Below are positions 36,670-38,008 of a stretch of 38,008 bases of DNA, piece by piece. Below the pieces are notes generated by a model. It had not been told where the DNA came from, did no database searches, and saw only the letters and a program-made list of their open reading frames with translations. Positions within the stretch are counted from its first letter, which is position 1. Every line of letters starts with the position of its first letter. The translations under genes and the position numbers were made by a program. Origin of the DNA: an uncultured Pseudomonadota bacterium (lineage in GTDB: Bacteria; Pseudomonadota; Gammaproteobacteria; Burkholderiales; Eutrophovitaceae); NCBI GenBank assembly GCA_913057675.1, contig CAJXOL010000009.1:1-38008 (forward strand), read 5' to 3'.

Positions 36670-37635
36670 ATGAAGAAAATAATTATCACACGTGAAGTTT
36701 TTGATGAAACTATTGAGTGTTTAGAGGCGCATTTTGATGTCGTGTCCAATCAAGAGGATCGTTTATTTCGCCGAGACGAGCTGCTTTCGTTTATCTCTGG
36801 TGCCGAAGGGATTCAAACATCCGGGGGAGATAAGGTTAACGATGAGTTTTTAGATGCTGCTCCCCAAGTCAAGATCATCGCGAATACAGCTGTTGGCTTC
36901 AACAACATTGATGTTGATGCCTGTTCGCAACGTGGGATTATCGTTACTAACACGCCGGGCGTCTTGGATGAGTGTGTGGCAGACTACGCAATGGGTCTTA
37001 TGATCTCCGCGTGTAGACGGATAGGAGAAGCTGAACGATTTTTGAGGTCAGGCCAGTGGAAGACGATTTACCTGAAGCAGATGTTGGGTGTTGACGTACA
37101 TGGCGCCACGCTTGGATTGGTGGGGTTTGGTCGAATTGGTCAAGCAATAGCTAGACGAGCTAACGGATTTGGTATGCGAATTGTTTATCACACGCGATCA
37201 CGCGTTAGCGAAGATATTGAGAAAGATCTTAATGCAACTTACGTTGACAAGTCGCATTTGCTCCAAGAGTCAGATGTTGTGCTCCTGATTCTGCCCTACT
37301 CAAAGGAGACTCATCACTTTATCGGGGAGCGGGAATTAGCTCAGATGAAGCGACGATCGGTTTTGGTCAACATCGCCAGAGGTGGTATTGTAGATGATAA
37401 GGCTTTAATCGCAGCATTGAAGAGTAATTCTATATTCGCTGCGGGACTGGATGTCTATGAGGGTGAGCCAGCTCTAAGCGCTAAATTTTTAGAACTCGAC
37501 AATGTTGTATTGTCACCGCATATTGGCAGTGCATCTGAGTCTACTCGAAGAGCGATGGCGATGACTGCTGCAAAGAATTTAATAGCAGTCTTAGCAAACG
37601 GACAAGCGCCGTTAAATTGGGTTAATCCTAGATAA
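36670..37635 (+). CDS. D-2-hydroxyacid dehydrogenase, probable glyoxylate/hydroxypyruvate reductase
   Basis: The 321-residue protein has the two-domain D-isomer 2-hydroxyacid dehydrogenase layout. The nucleotide-binding GLVGFGRIGQAIA is at about 149-161. The catalytic triad is Arg237 (NIARGG), Glu266 (YEGEP) and His284 (SPHIGSA), close to the R240/E269/H287 numbering of hydroxypyruvate reductases. NTAVGFNNIDVDACSQRGIIVTNTPGVLDECVADYAMGLM is typical of the glycerate dehydrogenase/GhrB branch. It would reduce glyoxylate or hydroxypyruvate with NAD(P)H. Exact substrate is inferred. It diverges from nhaB. Confidence 0.9.
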   Translation: MKKIIITREVFDETIECLEAHFDVVSNQEDRLFRRDELLSFISGAEGIQTSGGDKVNDEFLDAAPQVKIIANTAVGFNNIDVDACSQRGIIVTNTPGVLDECVADYAMGLMISACRRIGEAERFLRSGQWKTIYLKQMLGVDVHGATLGLVGFGRIGQAIARRANGFGMRIVYHTRSRVSEDIEKDLNATYVDKSHLLQESDVVLLILPYSKETHHFIGERELAQMKRRSVLVNIARGGIVDDKALIAALKSNSIFAAGLDVYEGEPALSAKFLELDNVVLSPHIGSASESTRRAMAMTAAKNLIAVLANGQAPLNWVNPR

Positions 37636-37707
37636 AAGTTTAGAATTAAGGTTTGGAATAAAAATTTAAAATTCATCCATATATTTTTAGCTGTATTGAT
37701 ACCAACT

Positions 37708-37961
37708 ATGAACCAATTGTTTAGGCTTGGGCTGCATGAGGTAGCGCGAAGATTACGTGAAGGCAAACTCAAGCCGTCAGTTTATATCAGTAACTTACTG
37801 GAGCGTATCAATGCTTTAGAGGGCAGCGTTCAGGCCTGGCAGTGGTTGGACCGAGATAGGGCTTTAGGAATTGCAAAAAAAGCTGATATGTCTGCGGCTG
37901 CCCTCCGTGCGGCTCATCCTCTCTATGGCATCCCTATTGGCGTTAAAGACAACATCTATAC
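37708..37961 (+). CDS. Amidase-signature protein, N-terminal part (truncated by contig end)
   Basis: Eighty-four codons are genomic, starting MNQLFRLGLHEVARRLREGK and ending HPLYGIPIGVKDNIY. The PLxGIPIGVKDN segment is the amidase-signature motif around Lys80, the first member of the Ser-cisSer-Lys catalytic triad. The GVKDN form fits general amidases better than the GatA subunit, which usually reads HKD. The frame continues into adapter sequence and must be cut at 37961. No clear ribosome binding site precedes the ATG. Confidence 0.82.
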
Positions 37962-38008
37962 CTGTCTCTTATACACATCTCCGAGCCCACGAGACAGGCA
38001 GAAATCTC
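37962..38008 (+). other. Illumina Nextera adapter contamination (not genomic)
   Basis: CTGTCTCTTATACACATCT at 37962-37980 is the 19-base Tn5 mosaic end. CCGAGCCCACGAGAC at 37981-37995 is the reverse complement of the Nextera read-2 adapter. AGGCAGAA at 37996-38003 matches i7 index N703, and ATCTC at 38004-38008 begins the P7 flow-cell sequence. Read in the amidase frame it gives the peptide CLLYTSPSPRDRQK, a well-known artefact. The true contig end is at or just before 37961. Confidence 0.98.

Noticed and set aside
37708-37961. Calling the truncated amidase GatA of the GatCAB amidotransferase.
   Set aside because: The lysine motif reads GVKDN rather than the HKD form usual in GatA, and no gatC or gatB is adjacent; only the general amidase call is safe.
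37708-38008. Reading the terminal amidase frame to the contig end as about 100 codons.
   Set aside because: The last 15 or so codons are translated adapter sequence.

Overview
The window is a 38 kb end-of-contig piece from a proteobacterium, most likely a betaproteobacterium of the Burkholderiales type. L3 and S10 read like betaproteobacterial versions, the order tuf-rpsJ-rplC is typical, and both uvrA-MFS-ssb and fmdB-aspS-nudB are familiar there. Base composition looks moderate by eye, in the mid-40s percent GC. The class is inferred from remembered family sequences, not from a search.

Positions 1-13899 hold the end of tuf and then the S10, spc and alpha ribosomal-protein clusters in classical order: rpsJ-rplC-rplD-rplW-rplB-rpsS-rplV-rpsC-rplP-rpmC-rpsQ, then rplN-rplX-rplE-rpsN-rpsH-rplF-rplR-rpsE-rpmD-rplO-secY-rpmJ, then rpsM-rpsK-rpsD-rpoA-rplQ. 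The genes are tightly packed, with several overlaps. The exceptions are short leader-like gaps before rplC, rplN, rpsK and rpoA; three of these contain hairpins or repeats. A strong bidirectional terminator separates rplQ from the convergent uvrA.

Positions 13975-25839 hold housekeeping and metabolic genes: uvrA (-), a YajR-like MFS transporter, ssb, a TusA-like sulfur carrier (-), a large fused indolepyruvate:ferredoxin oxidoreductase, a UgpQ-like phosphodiesterase with an altered active site (-), an FmdB zinc ribbon and aspS. Positions 25849-30282 hold nudB, nadA of an unusual subtype, an Atm1-type ABC exporter and a PBP7-like endopeptidase.

Positions 30312-34728 form a lactate-utilisation locus: an IclR-family regulator diverges from lutA-lutB-lutC, followed by a DUF2062 membrane protein. 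Next come nhaB (-), a D-2-hydroxyacid (glyoxylate/hydroxypyruvate) reductase and the first 84 codons of an amidase-signature protein. The last 47 bases (37962-38008) are not genomic: they are an Illumina Nextera read-2 adapter with an i7 index.

The lutABC, oxoacid:ferredoxin oxidoreductase and hydroxyacid reductase genes suggest a heterotroph using organic acids and amino acids. NhaB implies sodium/proton exchange. I saw no tRNA, rRNA, CRISPR array, insertion sequence or phage gene, and no intergenic stretch exceeds about 240 bases. I found no convincing novel multi-gene system. The best leads are the degenerate phosphodiesterase, the leader structures in the ribosomal operons, the nadA leader and the direct-repeat operator candidate upstream of lutA.
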